A DNA stretch of 64,000 bases from Zygnema cylindricum (lineage: Eukaryota; Streptophyta; Zygnematophyceae; Zygnematales; Zygnemataceae), in NCBI GenBank assembly GCA_037447655.1, contig JBBHKE010000573.1, forward strand, positions 285,332 to 349,331, in the 5' to 3' direction. The notes below the pieces were generated by a model that was given only the letters and a program-made list of their open reading frames with translations, ran no database searches and was not told the DNA's origin. Positions 44,438 through 55,545 of the stretch are shown one piece after another. Position 1 is the stretch's first letter, and every line of letters starts with the position of its first letter. The position numbers and the translations under genes were made by a program.

Positions 44438-44954
44438 CGTAAAACGACAAGAGATATAAGCACCACAGTCCACTAAGGTGCACAGCGGAAAGCTCCCAGG
44501 ATCTTCCCGTAGCAACAGCAGACGCACACAGCAGTTAACAGTCAAAGTTGCGCTCTATTACTCAAAGGAGGATTACAATATTCAGCGCTCACTGCGAAGG
44601 TCAACTCAAAGAGTCTGTCTCGTACTACGTCTCTCTCACTATTTAAACTAACTAACTGTTAGTCAACCCAATACTATTCAAATGTACACGTGGACCTTCG
44701 GGGTCAACCAAGATCTATCCAAGGTATCCTTGCAGAACTATACGGTAAAATCTACATTCTGCGGCGTTGCTATACTACTACGCTGCGTTGCTAAACTGCG
44801 CTGGTATGCTACTACACCACTAAGTAGCTATGCTGCTAATCTGCTATACTGCTATGTTGCGCTTGTCTAGAATCGCAGCTGCGCTGCTCTGACATCGCAA
44901 CCATAGCAGCCTAGTTGCTAACTACTAAGTACCCAACTCTGTAACCCTGTTACA
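44438..44954 (-). mobile_element. 3' LTR, family B (517 bp)
   Basis: Minus strand TGTAACAGGG start after the same purine tract as at 33906; the opposite end is CGTTTTACG. Very similar to the solo LTR at 27008-27524. Confidence 0.85.
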
Positions 44955-44997
44955 GTGCCTCCCACTAGGGCTTCAATGTTTCCTTGAACCTTCTGTC

Positions 44998-45558
44998 TCA
45001 GGGAAACTGCAACTGCCAGAGTATACCGTACGTCTCTTCGCGGTACTCCTCGAATTCTTGTCGCAGGGTGTCGAGTTTGTTTTGGAGCTGCTCACATCGG
45101 GTCTCCAGCAACGCAATATGATAGTCTGCCGGTGCGTAACGTCTCCGAATGATTCGCTCCCGCGCTTGGTCCTCCCCCTCCTCCGGCACATCCTCGGGAC
45201 CTTCGGGTTGCGGCGGAATGGCCGCTAGCTCTGGCTCCTCAGGTGCCAGAATTTGGGGCGATTCGGGTTCTGCAAGTTGTTGTGCCTCTTCCGCCTCCTC
45301 TTCAGCCGGTTCCCACCTAGGTACCTTTCTTAGCTTTAAGGACGCATGTTTTCTGGCAGCTCGGGCTCGCTGCAGAGCGTTCTTTCTGGCTAGCTTGAGT
45401 GCTCGTACTTCAAGGGTGACCTCTGCCCGAGCAATGATGTCATAGAGGCGAACATCCCACGGATGATAACAGCGGAGTAACCCGGGAACATCCACCCTGT
45501 ACCAGTAATTATCCTCAACTACTTCCACAAATGGTAGGACATGGGGGTTTAGCTGCAC
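44998..45558 (-). pseudogene. C-terminal 186 codons of the element-B coiled-coil protein
   Basis: Begins MQLNPHVLPFVEVVEDNYWY, corresponding to VQLNPHVLAF in the longer copy, and ends with the identical ILWQLQFP. About nine residue differences over 186 and no stops or frameshifts. Homology to the first copy stops at about 45561, where unrelated sequence begins, so the N-terminal half is missing and the Met is a chance start. Confidence 0.65.
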
Positions 45559-45984
45559 ATATTTTGTATTGTCGTTTTTTTTTTAAACCTAAAAGAAAAA
45601 TACAGTACCACATGGTACGGCAAAGTATGAATTTTTTATTTATTTTTAAACAACCTCACTTTTTCGTCTGATGGAATTGAACCCTAACGGTAACGGGTAA
45701 GGGGAATTCTCCATGTCCAGTTTCCAGTAAAAAATGCTCGTGGAACACAAAAGTTTCCCGTAAAAGAAAAATCAGAAGTCAACATTTCAGTTTAGAAACG
45801 GACGCCATGTCACACTCTCCGTCGCCATGTAGGATTTTTGTCAGCTTGTACCGTCCGTACGTATATCATATTACAGTACAGTACTGTACTTTACCGTACT
45901 AGGCGTTCGAATTTCGTCATTTCTTGCGGCCATGTACTTTCTCCATTTCGGCAGATGGCATCCAGCTGTCGTCTTGTGAAGCGT
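45559..45984. other. no recognised gene
   Basis: Contains AACCTCACTTTTTCGTCTGATGG-like sequence (45650-45675), an inverted Tourist-like end fragment. Confidence 0.35.
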
Positions 45985-46029
45985 AACGAGCCTTTTTTTT
46001 TTTTTTTTTTTTTTTTTTTGTAACGAGCC
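45985..46029 (-). repeat. 25-nt poly-T between 10-bp direct repeats
   Basis: GTAACGAGCC (45985-45994), T25 (45995-46019), GTAACGAGCC (46020-46029). This looks like the target duplication and tail of a target-primed retroposition that delivered only a poly(A) tail on the minus strand. Confidence 0.7.
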
Positions 46030-46201
46030 ATCTGAATGGGCCGACGGAAATTCACTGTTTTCGGGGAAACACTGAGGATCGTAACCATTCAATACTGCTT
46101 ATCGCATAGAAACACCGAAAGCCGAAGGTTTGCTTTCGTCCTTGGCCGACAAGTGGCGCGCACGCAAAAAGTTATATTCGACGATGTAAGGTACAGTACA
46201 G

Positions 46202-46745
46202 TACACCGCCAATCGTTATTAGCGTTGTGTACGCTAATTCCGTCCCGCTTTTTTTTTTTTTTATTCTCCATTAGTGTAGTTCATTCTATTTTTTTCTTTA
46301 TTCTATTTAGGGTTATTTTCAGTACGTTGTCTCTTAAATAGAGTGGTGTACGGTCAATGTCATACCGTACATAAATGTACCTTCCTATGTTAAAAAGTAC
46401 AATAAATTAGTTTTAGTAACCGCGGACGCATGAGAATGTGCGTTCTAAAAAGGAAAAAAAACCATGTCGTAAAAAATCCCGCTCGCACATATTCGTCCGA
46501 CAGCCGCGTTTCGACCGTGTGAATGTACGATTTGTGTACGATTTGTCAGATTTTGTACGGAGACCTATATTAGTGTAAGCATGTTTGCGACCGACATTTT
46601 TTTTTTCAAAGATCCAAATTACCATAACCAAACAATTAGAATGTATGATTTTTTCCAAAATTTTCAAATTCTTAAATAGCGTACACCACGGTAATTATTT
46701 TTATACGCTAAAAAAACTTACACGCTAATAACGATTGGCGGTGTA
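46202..46745. mobile_element. 544-bp Stowaway-like MITE with perfect 24-bp TIRs
   Basis: TACACCGCCAATCGTTATTA plus GCGT is exactly inverted at the right end. TA target duplication. The interior (CCGCGGACGCATGAGAATGTG, TGTACGATTTGTCAGATTTTG) is shared with 54140-54696, its sister copy. Confidence 0.9.
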
Positions 46746-47165
46746 CTGTACGGATGTAGAGGCATGCTGAAACTCGCAACTATATAGACTATAGAGAGGT
46801 ACGTAGCCAATTGCAAGAAGCCGAAAATATGACCGCTCTTAAAATTGCACGCCTTCTTATGCGAAAACAATGTCCAACAAAATATCTAGCAGGGCCGTAC
46901 ATCCTAATCGACATGGAACTTTCTCCATAAAGTACAAATGTTTTTTCTACTTCATGAAAAGCACGCGTTCGCGACTTTACGTCGGTTGCGTGCCATGGTT
47001 TATGCCGTTATCGACATTGTGGTTGGTCCTGTACTTTTTAGCTGTTTCACCGACACACAAAAGTACAGACCGAGACAACCACGGAACCACCTCTTCAAGT
47101 AATTACCGGTATTATAGGGTAATTGATAAATTACATATTCATAAAATAATGCGAATCGTAGTAAC
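46746..47165. other. no recognised feature
   Basis: Spacer; small frames only. Confidence 0.35.
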
Positions 47166-48320
47166 CACATCGTGAATCGCTATTAGTGTAAATAAATTAT
47201 TAAAATAAAATAATAAACGAATAGTGTAATATACTCTGTTTTTTGTTTCAAGGACCTAACGCCAACAAAAATTAACGCTAATGAACACATTTAGCGCTAA
47301 TTTGGATAAACACTCGCATAGTGAAGCCGATGCATTATGTGTTCACGTAGTTAACGTTTGAACACGAGGGATCAAATTTGGGTGATTTTCCCTCGCCGCG
47401 ACTCGCGGGTGAATTTTGTACAAAGTAGCGATTGAACAACGAATAAGATTGTGTTTTTGCATGTGTTGTATCATTTCAAACCATTTTTGCAGAACGCGGA
47501 GTTTGCGAAAAAAAAAATTCGTTTGCAACCTATACCGACTTTTCAATCTTATGATTCTAACCTAAACGACCTTTTTCTCATGCAAGGGTCTTTGACATCA
47601 GATGTCATTGCGCAAAATCAAAACCCTCAAAGGCACCTCTCTCCCTCTCCTGCACCCTCTCACACTATTTGTTGTATCTCACACTTCTTCGAATGCAGCA
47701 CGACAACAACGGTATGAGTTAAACAAGCTAAAAACAAATTACTTTCAGACATAGTTTAATGGCATTTCGAGTTAGAAAATAATACAAAAATTTAGATGAC
47801 GGAAATGTTCTCGAACTAGTGACATCGGCGTTGTCCCAAGCGAACATGACGTTAAAACGTCACAAAACCCTAGCAGTCACAAATTGTACCCACATCTACC
47901 ATCGTCACAATTTAAAGTAACGAGTATTTTTTTAAACATATGAGCACGCTCAAAAGTATTACAACTATTTTTCAATAAAAACAGAGTAACAAGTATCAGT
48001 TATGGTTGCATAAGAACCTTACCAATATGGATATTTTTTTAGTGCGCTTTCCTGTGTCAACGTCATTACCCAACATTTTTTTTTATACTTTTGCATGAAT
48101 TAACCAACGATTTATCTACGAGTTTACACTTCTCTTATATCGTACAATTTCAATGCCTTTTACATTAGAGCAATTGACACATATTAAATTGTTCATATAT
48201 TAGCGTAAAGGGAAAAATATCATTAATAATTGTTTTTTAGGTTTGAGAGGGTCATAATACAGGGGCCCCATGACAGGTGTTATTAACACTAAAAGTGTAA
48301 TAGTAATAGCGGATCGAACC
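47166..48320. mobile_element. Stowaway-like relic, edges uncertain
   Basis: The left end resembles TACACCGTGAATCGCTATTAGTG; the right end is near GTAATAGTAATAGCGGAT. The first 200 bp align with 7652-7800. The middle differs and may hold a second insertion. Confidence 0.35.
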
Positions 48321-50115
48321 TGTTTATAAAGGGGTATTTAGGTGTTATGATTATAGAGTACTAAATTTGGTAGACGTCCGCGAAAGAATCAACCTATTTT
48401 GGAGTTATATTTTAAAAGTTATAGCGATGGGTGTATTTAAGTGACAACGTGGGGTCTAAATAACAAGTGGGTATCATTGAAACGGGTTGAAGGTCAAAAT
48501 AGTACCGAAATCACGCGTGTACGTTTCATAAAGTTCTAACGAAACGTTTAGTATGCACGGTGGTTCGTTTCGTACAAATTTTAGTACAAAACGTCACTTT
48601 CACTTAAGGGAATTTCGTAGGAAGTTTCGCGTGCGAAATTTGTTACGCACGATCGTGCGAAGTCAGGTTTCGTTTGGCGCGCACTTTTGCACGTAAATGT
48701 TACGTAGTGACACGTAACGTTTGATTGGTTAGTAAAGTGCTAAGTAGTTAGTAAGAGATTTCACACGTTTTTGCATTGGTCAGTCTGAGTCTTTGTTGAT
48801 CAATGATTGGCCCAAGTAAAAGCCTGTTAAAACGGAGCGTTGACTCTGGCCTGGCGATTCTAGGGCGATGATGGATAAATAGTGAAGTGTAAGAGGAGAG
48901 TAGACATCTTTTCCTTTGGAAAATTTTGTAGAAATTCCGGTTGATCTTGGTCCTGAGCGATTTATACCAAATTGGAGAAAAGGCATTTTTGCATTGAAAT
49001 CTCTTACTAACTAAATAGTGTTTTAGTACTAAGAGATAAAATTATTAAAAGTGGAGAGTAGTGGAAAACACTTTAATAAGAAGGGTTGAGCCATGAGGGC
49101 AAGAGACCAAGCTAATGTTATGTGGACAAAACCTTATTCTAATTTAAAGTTTATCCTTATGTGAGTGTGGTCCAATATGGATGTGTATTTTCCAATGTGT
49201 GGAATGTGTGGTTGGGATTGTTTGTAGTATTGGGATTTTGTGAAGTGGTAGGAGATCCTATTACAAAAAGCAATTCAAAATGTAGTGTTATGTGTACTTT
49301 TATATTGCGATAAATCTGATGGTCGCGATGTTTCCAATTTTCATTATCCCTTCAAAACTACTTAAACGTAATTTCCTGTATATATGGGTTTTTTGTCTTT
49401 TTTTTTAGCAATGCCCCTAATAAAACACAATAGGTGTACGGTTTTTACCATATATATCACGATAGTCGCTTATCGACTTATCGGTACCGATACGCCAATA
49501 AATTATCGCAATTGATGATTTCTTTACCAATATACAAGGAATTTATATCGTTTATAGGTATGTCAAATAAGGGTACGTATCCATAATCGTTAAGAGGCTA
49601 CCGATACAAAACACTATAACGTTCATCATTGTTATTGGTAATAATACTAATGTTATCTTAATTTTCTTTTATGTTTACATTAAATTAACGTAAACGTTGA
49701 TATGGAAGCTTTTAATTATTAGTGTTAATCATTTTATATTATGTTCGTCAATATTACAACAAGTCTGCTTTCGTACAGAGCGTGACACGTGACACCTCGT
49801 TTCTACAACGTTAAATGCGTTTCACGAGTAAATCTACTTCCATCTCCTCTTAGCCGTCGGAAATGACGGGAACAATAGTTAATATAAAGCATACAATAAC
49901 GTTAAGTAACCAAAAACATTGACAAATTTAACTAAATTTTGTATGTTTTGTACAGTTTGCAAAGCCCACAAGTACGTCTCTCGGCAGATGCTGTCAAGGT
50001 AATACACTGTCACTTGAAATAGTATTTATGACAGCTCATCGCAAACGCTACAAAGAAGACACACAAATTGGCTTTAAGTGCGCACTTGTCGGATTGTCAA
50101 TCGGAGACCCCAAAA
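48321..50115. other. unassigned AT-rich region
   Basis: No gene seen. GGTAGGAGATCCTATTACAA near 49250 resembles GGTAGGAGATCCTGTTACAA near 33205, a small shared repeat. A TAAGGGTACGTATCC at about 49568 looks like a lone Tourist-type end. Confidence 0.4.
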
Positions 50116-50118
50116 TAA

Positions 50119-50897
50119 GGGTGCGTCTCTATGTACTACAAACTTAGAGAATTTACTTTGTTTTTTAGCGCAGATCCGGCGGACCCGGATTTCAAGTGTC
50201 CCTATGTGTAACACCGAAATTGTCACCTAATGGTGTGACGATTGTATACGCTGACAATGCTCGTGACGGCTGTCAACGTCTACAATATGTGATGACGCAC
50301 GTTATTTTTCGTAACTGCTTGTGACGTCGCGTGAGTTTTCGTGACATTGTAGACCCACCGCCCTCCAGCCTGTGTTGTTTCACGGTTGAAGAAGATGCGT
50401 TTTGCCTATGCGTCTATTGTCGGCTCGACGTGAAATGGCATCGGAACCTTCGGACCCCCGCAAAAAAGAAACCTTGTACCGGATGGAAACGGACAAAAAA
50501 AAACAAACTGTGTACTTCTGTTTGTCGTATTAAACAAAAACGGACAAAACATAGCGAATCGTGTACATTCTACGTCGTTTGAAATAGCTTGAAATTTTTT
50601 CAAAAAATACGACACGCGCGAATATATGTTCCTATTTGTTTATAAAAAATCCGTAATTTTAAAACTCATCGCGCATGTGTTTTAAACATAAGGTTGAAGA
50701 TGACGTTTTTGGTCGTCGAAGTGGGTCGAAAAACACAAGACGACAACATGTAGTACATCTTAAATTCGATGATGACACAAAATGTACTTCTCTTTTTCTC
50801 TATTTTTTTGTACGGTTGAAACTTACGCGGTAAGGCTAAGTTTTACAGGAAAACGACAGAAAAAAAAACCCTTACTTAAGCACACAGAGACGCACCC
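50119..50897. mobile_element. 779-bp Tourist-like element
   Basis: TAA (50116-50118) and TAA (50898-50900) flank GGGTGCGTCTCTATGT and the inverted ACAGAGACGCACCC. No transposase frame. Confidence 0.82.
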
Positions 50898-51424
50898 TAA
50901 GAAGGTGAGAATCTTGCCTTTTAATAACAACTATCCGATTGACAACCCGACTAGACTTTTGCTCGTATAATCACGCTGAGTTGAAAATACTGCGGAACAA
51001 AAAAAAGATTTTGTTGCGGGCAAGAACTTCCAGACTGTGCACAGAAAATTCCAGACTGGCACTTCTATGATATTCTGTCACGGGCAGCTGGATGGCCGTC
51101 GGTTCGTTTGGTCATTGTGTCCATCACGTATTTATGACTAACAACGTTATGGACGTTCATTACTTCGCGAGATATAATGACATGTGATCTGGGCCGTCGA
51201 ACTTACATTTTGTAAAAGGGGGCCCTTTTCTTTGAAGCGAGAAGATGCGCTCGCACAGTTCCATCTTCGACAGTGTTGTTAAACAAATAGCGTAAAATTC
51301 CGGCCTAAATAAATTCCTATTAAGGGCGGATCGCGTGGAAGTCAAATCTCTACACGTAGAATCACCACAAGTCACATCTATAGTGAGTGGTGTGCCTACG
51401 ACTTCAAAATTTCGCACAATGCAT
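50898..51424. other. no recognised feature
   Basis: No supported ORF or repeat. Confidence 0.35.
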
Positions 51425-51519
51425 CATAATATAAATCAGGGACGTTGTTCGCCCCTCTGCGAAACCTTATATAGGCGGTAGGCGGTGTGTCTGTCTTTGA
51501 TTTTTTTTATGTCCGTCCA
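51425..51519 (+). promoter_or_regulatory. conserved leader before minisatellite, TATA-like
   Basis: GGGACGTTGTTCGCCCCTCTG, CGAAACCTTATATAGGCGGT and AGGCGGTGTGTCTGTCTTT recur nearly unchanged at 62911-62980, also just upstream of the same kind of repeat. TTATATAGG is TATA-like. Promoter function is inference. Confidence 0.4.
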
Positions 51520-52235
51520 TTGTACGGACAACCGTACAGGTGGCACAATGTAACGCTGCCGTGCGACCGTCCGCAGTACGGACCGCCGTACCGTTGGCAC
51601 AATGTAGCGGTGCCGCCCGTACCGCCGTACGAATGGCGTAATCTTACATTGTCAGTTGTCGGTGTGCAGACCACCGTACGGTTGGCATACTCTAACATTG
51701 CTAACCGTCGGTATGCAGAGCGCCGTACGGTTGGCGAAACCTAACATTGCCACGCGTCAGTGTGCAGACCGCCGTACGGTTGGCGTAATCTAACATTGCC
51801 AACCGTCGGTGTGCAGACCACAGTACTGCTGGCGTAAAATAACATTGCTAACCGTCGGTGTGTAGATCGCCGTACGGATGGCGTATTTTAACGTTGTCGT
51901 GCGTCGTTGTGCAGATCGCCGTACAGATGGCGTAATGTAACATTGGCGTGCGTCGCTGTGCAGACCGCCGTACGGATGGCGTAATTTAACGTTGCCGTGC
52001 GTCGTGGTGCAGACCGGCGTACAGATGGCGTAATGTAACATTGTCGTGCGTCGCTATGCAAACCGCCGTACGGATGGCGTAATTTAATGTTGTCGTGCGT
52101 CGTTGTGCAGATCGTCGTACGGATGGGCTAATGTAACATTGCCGTGCGTCGTTGTGCAGATCGCCGTACGGATGGCGTAATGTAACATTGCCGTGCGATG
52201 CTGTGCAGACCGCATTACGGATAGCGTAATGTATC
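51520..52235 (+). repeat. 49-bp minisatellite, about 14 units
   Basis: Unit: GTGCAGACCGCCGTACGGAT, then GGCGTAATGTAACATTGCCG and TGCGTCG..., 49 bp long. From about 51850 units alternate between TTTAACGTTG and GTAACATTG variants, giving a 98-bp higher-order repeat. Forty-nine is not divisible by three, so frames crossing it cycle through all phases; the repeating peptides are artefacts. No spacers, so not CRISPR-like. Confidence 0.92.
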
Positions 52236-52347
52236 ATTAATTTGGGTTCTTGATTTTTTTTTTTTTTAAATAGGATACATGATTTTAATTTTTCCTTTAC
52301 TTTAATTAAGGTACCGTACAAAATAGCGTAAAGAACGAAAGTAAAAA
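52236..52347. other. spacer
   Basis: Short T-rich spacer between the minisatellite and LTR A. Confidence 0.35.
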
Positions 52348-53219
52348 TGCAATTATGTGTCATCCATTAGACCACAGAATACATGAAGCCTCTAGATAGT
52401 ATTAAACTAACCCATTTCAAGCCACAACCACTGCTATCCAAGATAGCAAAATGACAGTTTGACTGCACTCCTATGCAGCTTGGACTCCCTTGAGTCCGTA
52501 GCAAAAAGAATCACTGAAAACGGCCAACCAGCCAATAAATTATAAGGTGGCAAAGATGCCTAATTTATACAAACTCTCAAACGGAGAGAGGTCACTACCT
52601 ACCAAATTCTCTAAGTCCTAAACCCCTCTCACAACCCCTATCTCTTGACGTACGAACCAATCAAACGACTATAGGGTACATAATGGTACTACGACCGATG
52701 TACTTTCTGCACGGCCTGTGTACTCCAAGGCCATTGAGTGGACGCGTGCCCACTTTTACTTCATCCTTATATTCCCTGGAATTCCCGTGACCAAATGTCA
52801 TCCCTCCACGTGGCGCCACGTCATGCCACGTCCATAAACGCCAAAGTGACCATTCCGCGATCTCGGCAGAGATATACGCCGTCAGATTAAATGTGACATT
52901 GAATGTCGGCCGTCGAAAAAAATGTCCGATTCATGTGTTTCGTGCGAGATAATGTTTCGCACTATATATAACATTAGGTTCTATGTTCTTTAGTTTGTCG
53001 TTCCGTTAATCGAATTCATGGTCTCAATAGTGTTTAAATATTTATCAAACCAAATGTACCCTAACGGACTTCTACGACAGACTGGTTAGAGCTAACGGCT
53101 ACGCTGCACTCTGCCGGTCAGAGGTTCGAGTCTTGCTGGACTCAACCTTTTGTTGAGAGTGACATAAGTCACTCTTTTGTCCTGCCTGCTTACGCTAGGA
53201 CAGCCATGGCTCAGCCACC
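52348..53219 (-). mobile_element. LTR, family A, truncated solo copy
   Basis: Left edge TGCAATTATGTG equals the LTR end at 35171. Alignment continues through CTCTAGATAGTATTAAACTAAC, the TGGACTCCCTTGAGTCCGTA block, ACGTGGCGCCACGTCATGCC and the tRNA-like segment (53071-53144), and stops near 53217 before the U3 start. No copia body is attached. Confidence 0.8.
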
Positions 53220-53345
53220 CGTCGAAAAAAATGTCCGATTCATGTGTTTCGTGCGAGATAATGTTTCGCACTATATATAACATTAGGTTCTATGTTCTTT
53301 AGTTTGTCGTTCCGTTAATCGAATTCATGGTCTCAATAGTGTTTA
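53220..53345 (+). repeat. 126-bp direct duplication of 52911-53036
   Basis: GTCGAAAAAAATGTCCGATT to CTCAATAGTGTTTA is repeated with offset 309 bp, exactly where LTR A is truncated. Confidence 0.88.
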
Positions 53346-53510
53346 CAATCGTACGGATAATATTTGATTTTTGTTGTTCCCAAATTAGCATTAAGCCGAA
53401 ATTACAATACACCTTTTGAAAAAAAAAATCAAATTCTTAATTAACATCGATTACAGTAAATTACCTTCAACACTATTTAAACTTTGACACTAGTAATGAT
53501 TCGAGGTGTA
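53346..53510. mobile_element. Stowaway-like right-end fragment
   Basis: Ends ACTAGTAATGATTCGAGGTGTA, like the family right end, and sits directly against the next minisatellite. Confidence 0.35.
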
Positions 53511-53720
53511 ACTTTGTCGTGCGATCGTCCGCAGTAGGAACCGCCTTACCGCTGGCACAATGTGACGCTGCCGTGCGTCAGCGGTACAGACCGCCGAACC
53601 GCTAGCACAACTGACGTTGCCGTGCGTCACGTGACGTTGCCGTGCGTCACGTGACGTTGCCATGCGTCAGCGGTACAGACCGCCGTACTGCTGACACAAC
53701 GTGACGTTGTCGTACGTCCA
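53511..53720 (+). repeat. second minisatellite related to the 49-bp unit
   Basis: Four to five units with GTACAGACCGCCGTACTGCT, GACACAACGTGACGTTG and CCGTGCGTCAG words, plus a short ACGTGACGTTGCCGTGCGTC triplication at 53611-53665. Confidence 0.8.
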
Positions 53721-53746
53721 GGGTACGAGCATGATAAACTTGACAG

Positions 53747-53914
53747 TAGTGTTGGGTATCGGGTAAATTCATATCGCGATAATCGATCGAGCAGAATCCT
53801 CAATATATCATACCGGGACCAACATAAATTATCGCGATATACATCGCGAAAAATGGGTGTTCGTATAGCTGAAGAACAAAAATCGTACGGAAAATCGACA
53901 GAAAAATCGTACGG

Positions 53915-53956
<42 letters not shown>

Positions 53957-54141
53957 ACTGAGCGAGCGCCACAGTGGGGGGGGGGGAGGGGTTGAGAAAA
54001 AAATCGGGAAGAAAAGAAAAAAATCGCGTGAATATCCGGATATTTAGCTTCTAGGTACATGGATTCGATATATCGATTATCGGATCCCTAAAAGGTGATA
54101 TACATCGAATATCGGCAATAGGTCCTCGATACCCAACACTA
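53747..54141. mobile_element. 395-bp hAT-like MITE with long poly-C
   Basis: Perfect 15-bp inverted ends TAGTGTTGGGTATCG / CGATACCCAACACTA. The left 8-mer CTTGACAG (53739-53746) matches GTTGACAC (54697-54704) at 6 of 8 positions, lying beyond a Stowaway element that entered the terminal TA. The interior holds C41 (53916-53956) facing an 11-G run (53976-53986), and several ATATCG/CGATAT words. Confidence 0.75.
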
Positions 54142-54696
54142 CACCGCCAATCGCTATTAGCGTAGTGTACGCTAATTCCACCCCGCTTTTTTTTTTCCAT
54201 TAGCGTAGTTCATTCTATTTTTTTCTTAACTCTATTTAGGGTTAATTTGTTAGTACCGTACAAAATGGAAGTACTTCATCTTTTAATTAGTGTGGTGTAC
54301 GGACAGTGTCAGACCGTACAAAGTTGTATTCTTTTAAGTGAAAAAGTATAATTAATGAGTTTTAGTAACCGCGGACGCATGAGAATGTGCGCTCTAAAAA
54401 ATGGATATAATCGGGTTGTCAAATATCACGCTCGCACATATTCGTCCAGCAACCACGTTTCGATTTTGTGAACATACGATTTGTGTACGATTTGTCAGAT
54501 TTTGTACAAATACCTATATTAGTGTAAGCATGTTTGCGACCGACATTTATTTTTTTCAAAGACCCAAGTTATAATTATTAAACAATTAGAATATATGTTT
54601 TTTATTCAAGATTTTCAAATTCTTAATTAGCATAACCAGCGGTAATTATTCATATATGCTAAATAAACTTCTACGCTAATAGCGATTGGCGATATA
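54140..54696. mobile_element. 557-bp Stowaway-like MITE, sister of 46202-46745
   Basis: Left end TACACCGCCAATCGCTATTA, right end CTAATAGCGATTGGCGATATA. Interior words shared in order with 46202-46745. Inserted at the last TA of the hAT-like element. Confidence 0.85.
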
Positions 54697-54874
54697 GTTG
54701 ACACGGTACATGCTCGTGTAACGGGCGTTGATTTACTAGTTATCTTAAAAAAGAGGCGTGTAAGGAACTGTCGCCAAAAATTTGAACAGTCTAAAAGAAA
54801 TAAGCGCAGGAGACCTTTAGCGGCCGGCAAGTATAACAAAAATAGCTAACGTTTAATGAAATTAAATGGTACTG
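54697..54874. other. no recognised feature
   Basis: Spacer between two MITEs. Confidence 0.3.
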
Positions 54875-55093
54875 TACACCTTGAATCGTTATTGGTGTTA
54901 ATGTTTTTTTCGTCTCTTTAAACACATTTTCTCCGTACACGCATGTCAGTTTGTAGATCTGAAGGTTGAGATTAAAAGGTAAGATTCTCAGCTTCCGATT
55001 AACAGTCTCGAATTGAAAATTGGACAAGAGTGCACGGAGCAACGGTGTTTTAAGTGGTGAAAAATTATTAACACTAATAGCGATACACGGTGA
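54875..55093. mobile_element. 219-bp Stowaway-like MITE, diverged
   Basis: Left end TACACCTTGAATCGTTATTG, right end CACTAATAGCGATACACGGTGA; imperfect inverted repeats. Confidence 0.6.
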
Positions 55094-55164
55094 AGCAATC
55101 GAGAAGGTTGTGGCCGTTTTGCGGCTGCGAAGGAGGCGCTTTATTAGGTGGGCTATTATAAAAA

Positions 55165-55545
55165 TCATTCCTTTACCCTAATAGAGGGATCAAGAATCGT
55201 CTGATCAAATTTATAGAACGTACATTCTGCATCACTTTGGGCGTAAATGACATTATATGGGTGCCCCTTAAACTTATAATTATATTCAAAATTCCACGTT
55301 ACTATTGAGTCACTATGTTTAGCTGGTTTTCTTTCCTTAAAAGCTAAGCCTACATCACTTTGTCTTAATAATACTACTTCAACTAGTGTTCATGTACCTG
55401 TTGCTTTATTTAATGTTATTTGTACATTTTTTTTTTAGTGTTATTTTAATCTTTCGAACTAGTGCTTCCTTAACCGTTATGAATCTACCTATATTAGTTA
55501 TTCCTAAAGTAATACTACCTCCACTTTTTACATTGCAACTTCCAC
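55165..55545 (-). pseudogene. possible unknown protein remnant
   Basis: Minus strand: open for 75 codons (55165-55389, stop TGA at 55390-55392 upstream) with protein-like content such as LLRQSDVGLAFKERKPAKH, NFEYNYKFKGHPYNVIYAQS and FYKFDQTILDPSIRVKE. A frame change at a poly-A near 55430 leads upstream to KSGGSITLGITNIGRFITVK. No ATG and no recognised family. A run of this length can occur by chance in AT-rich DNA. Confidence 0.25.

Noticed and set aside
51520-52235. CRISPR-like array
   Set aside because: Contiguous tandem units without unique spacers, in a eukaryotic retroelement context.
51790-52363. Repeat protein frames in the minisatellite
   Set aside because: The 49-bp unit shifts frame at every repeat; the apparent 3-unit peptide period is arithmetic, not coding.
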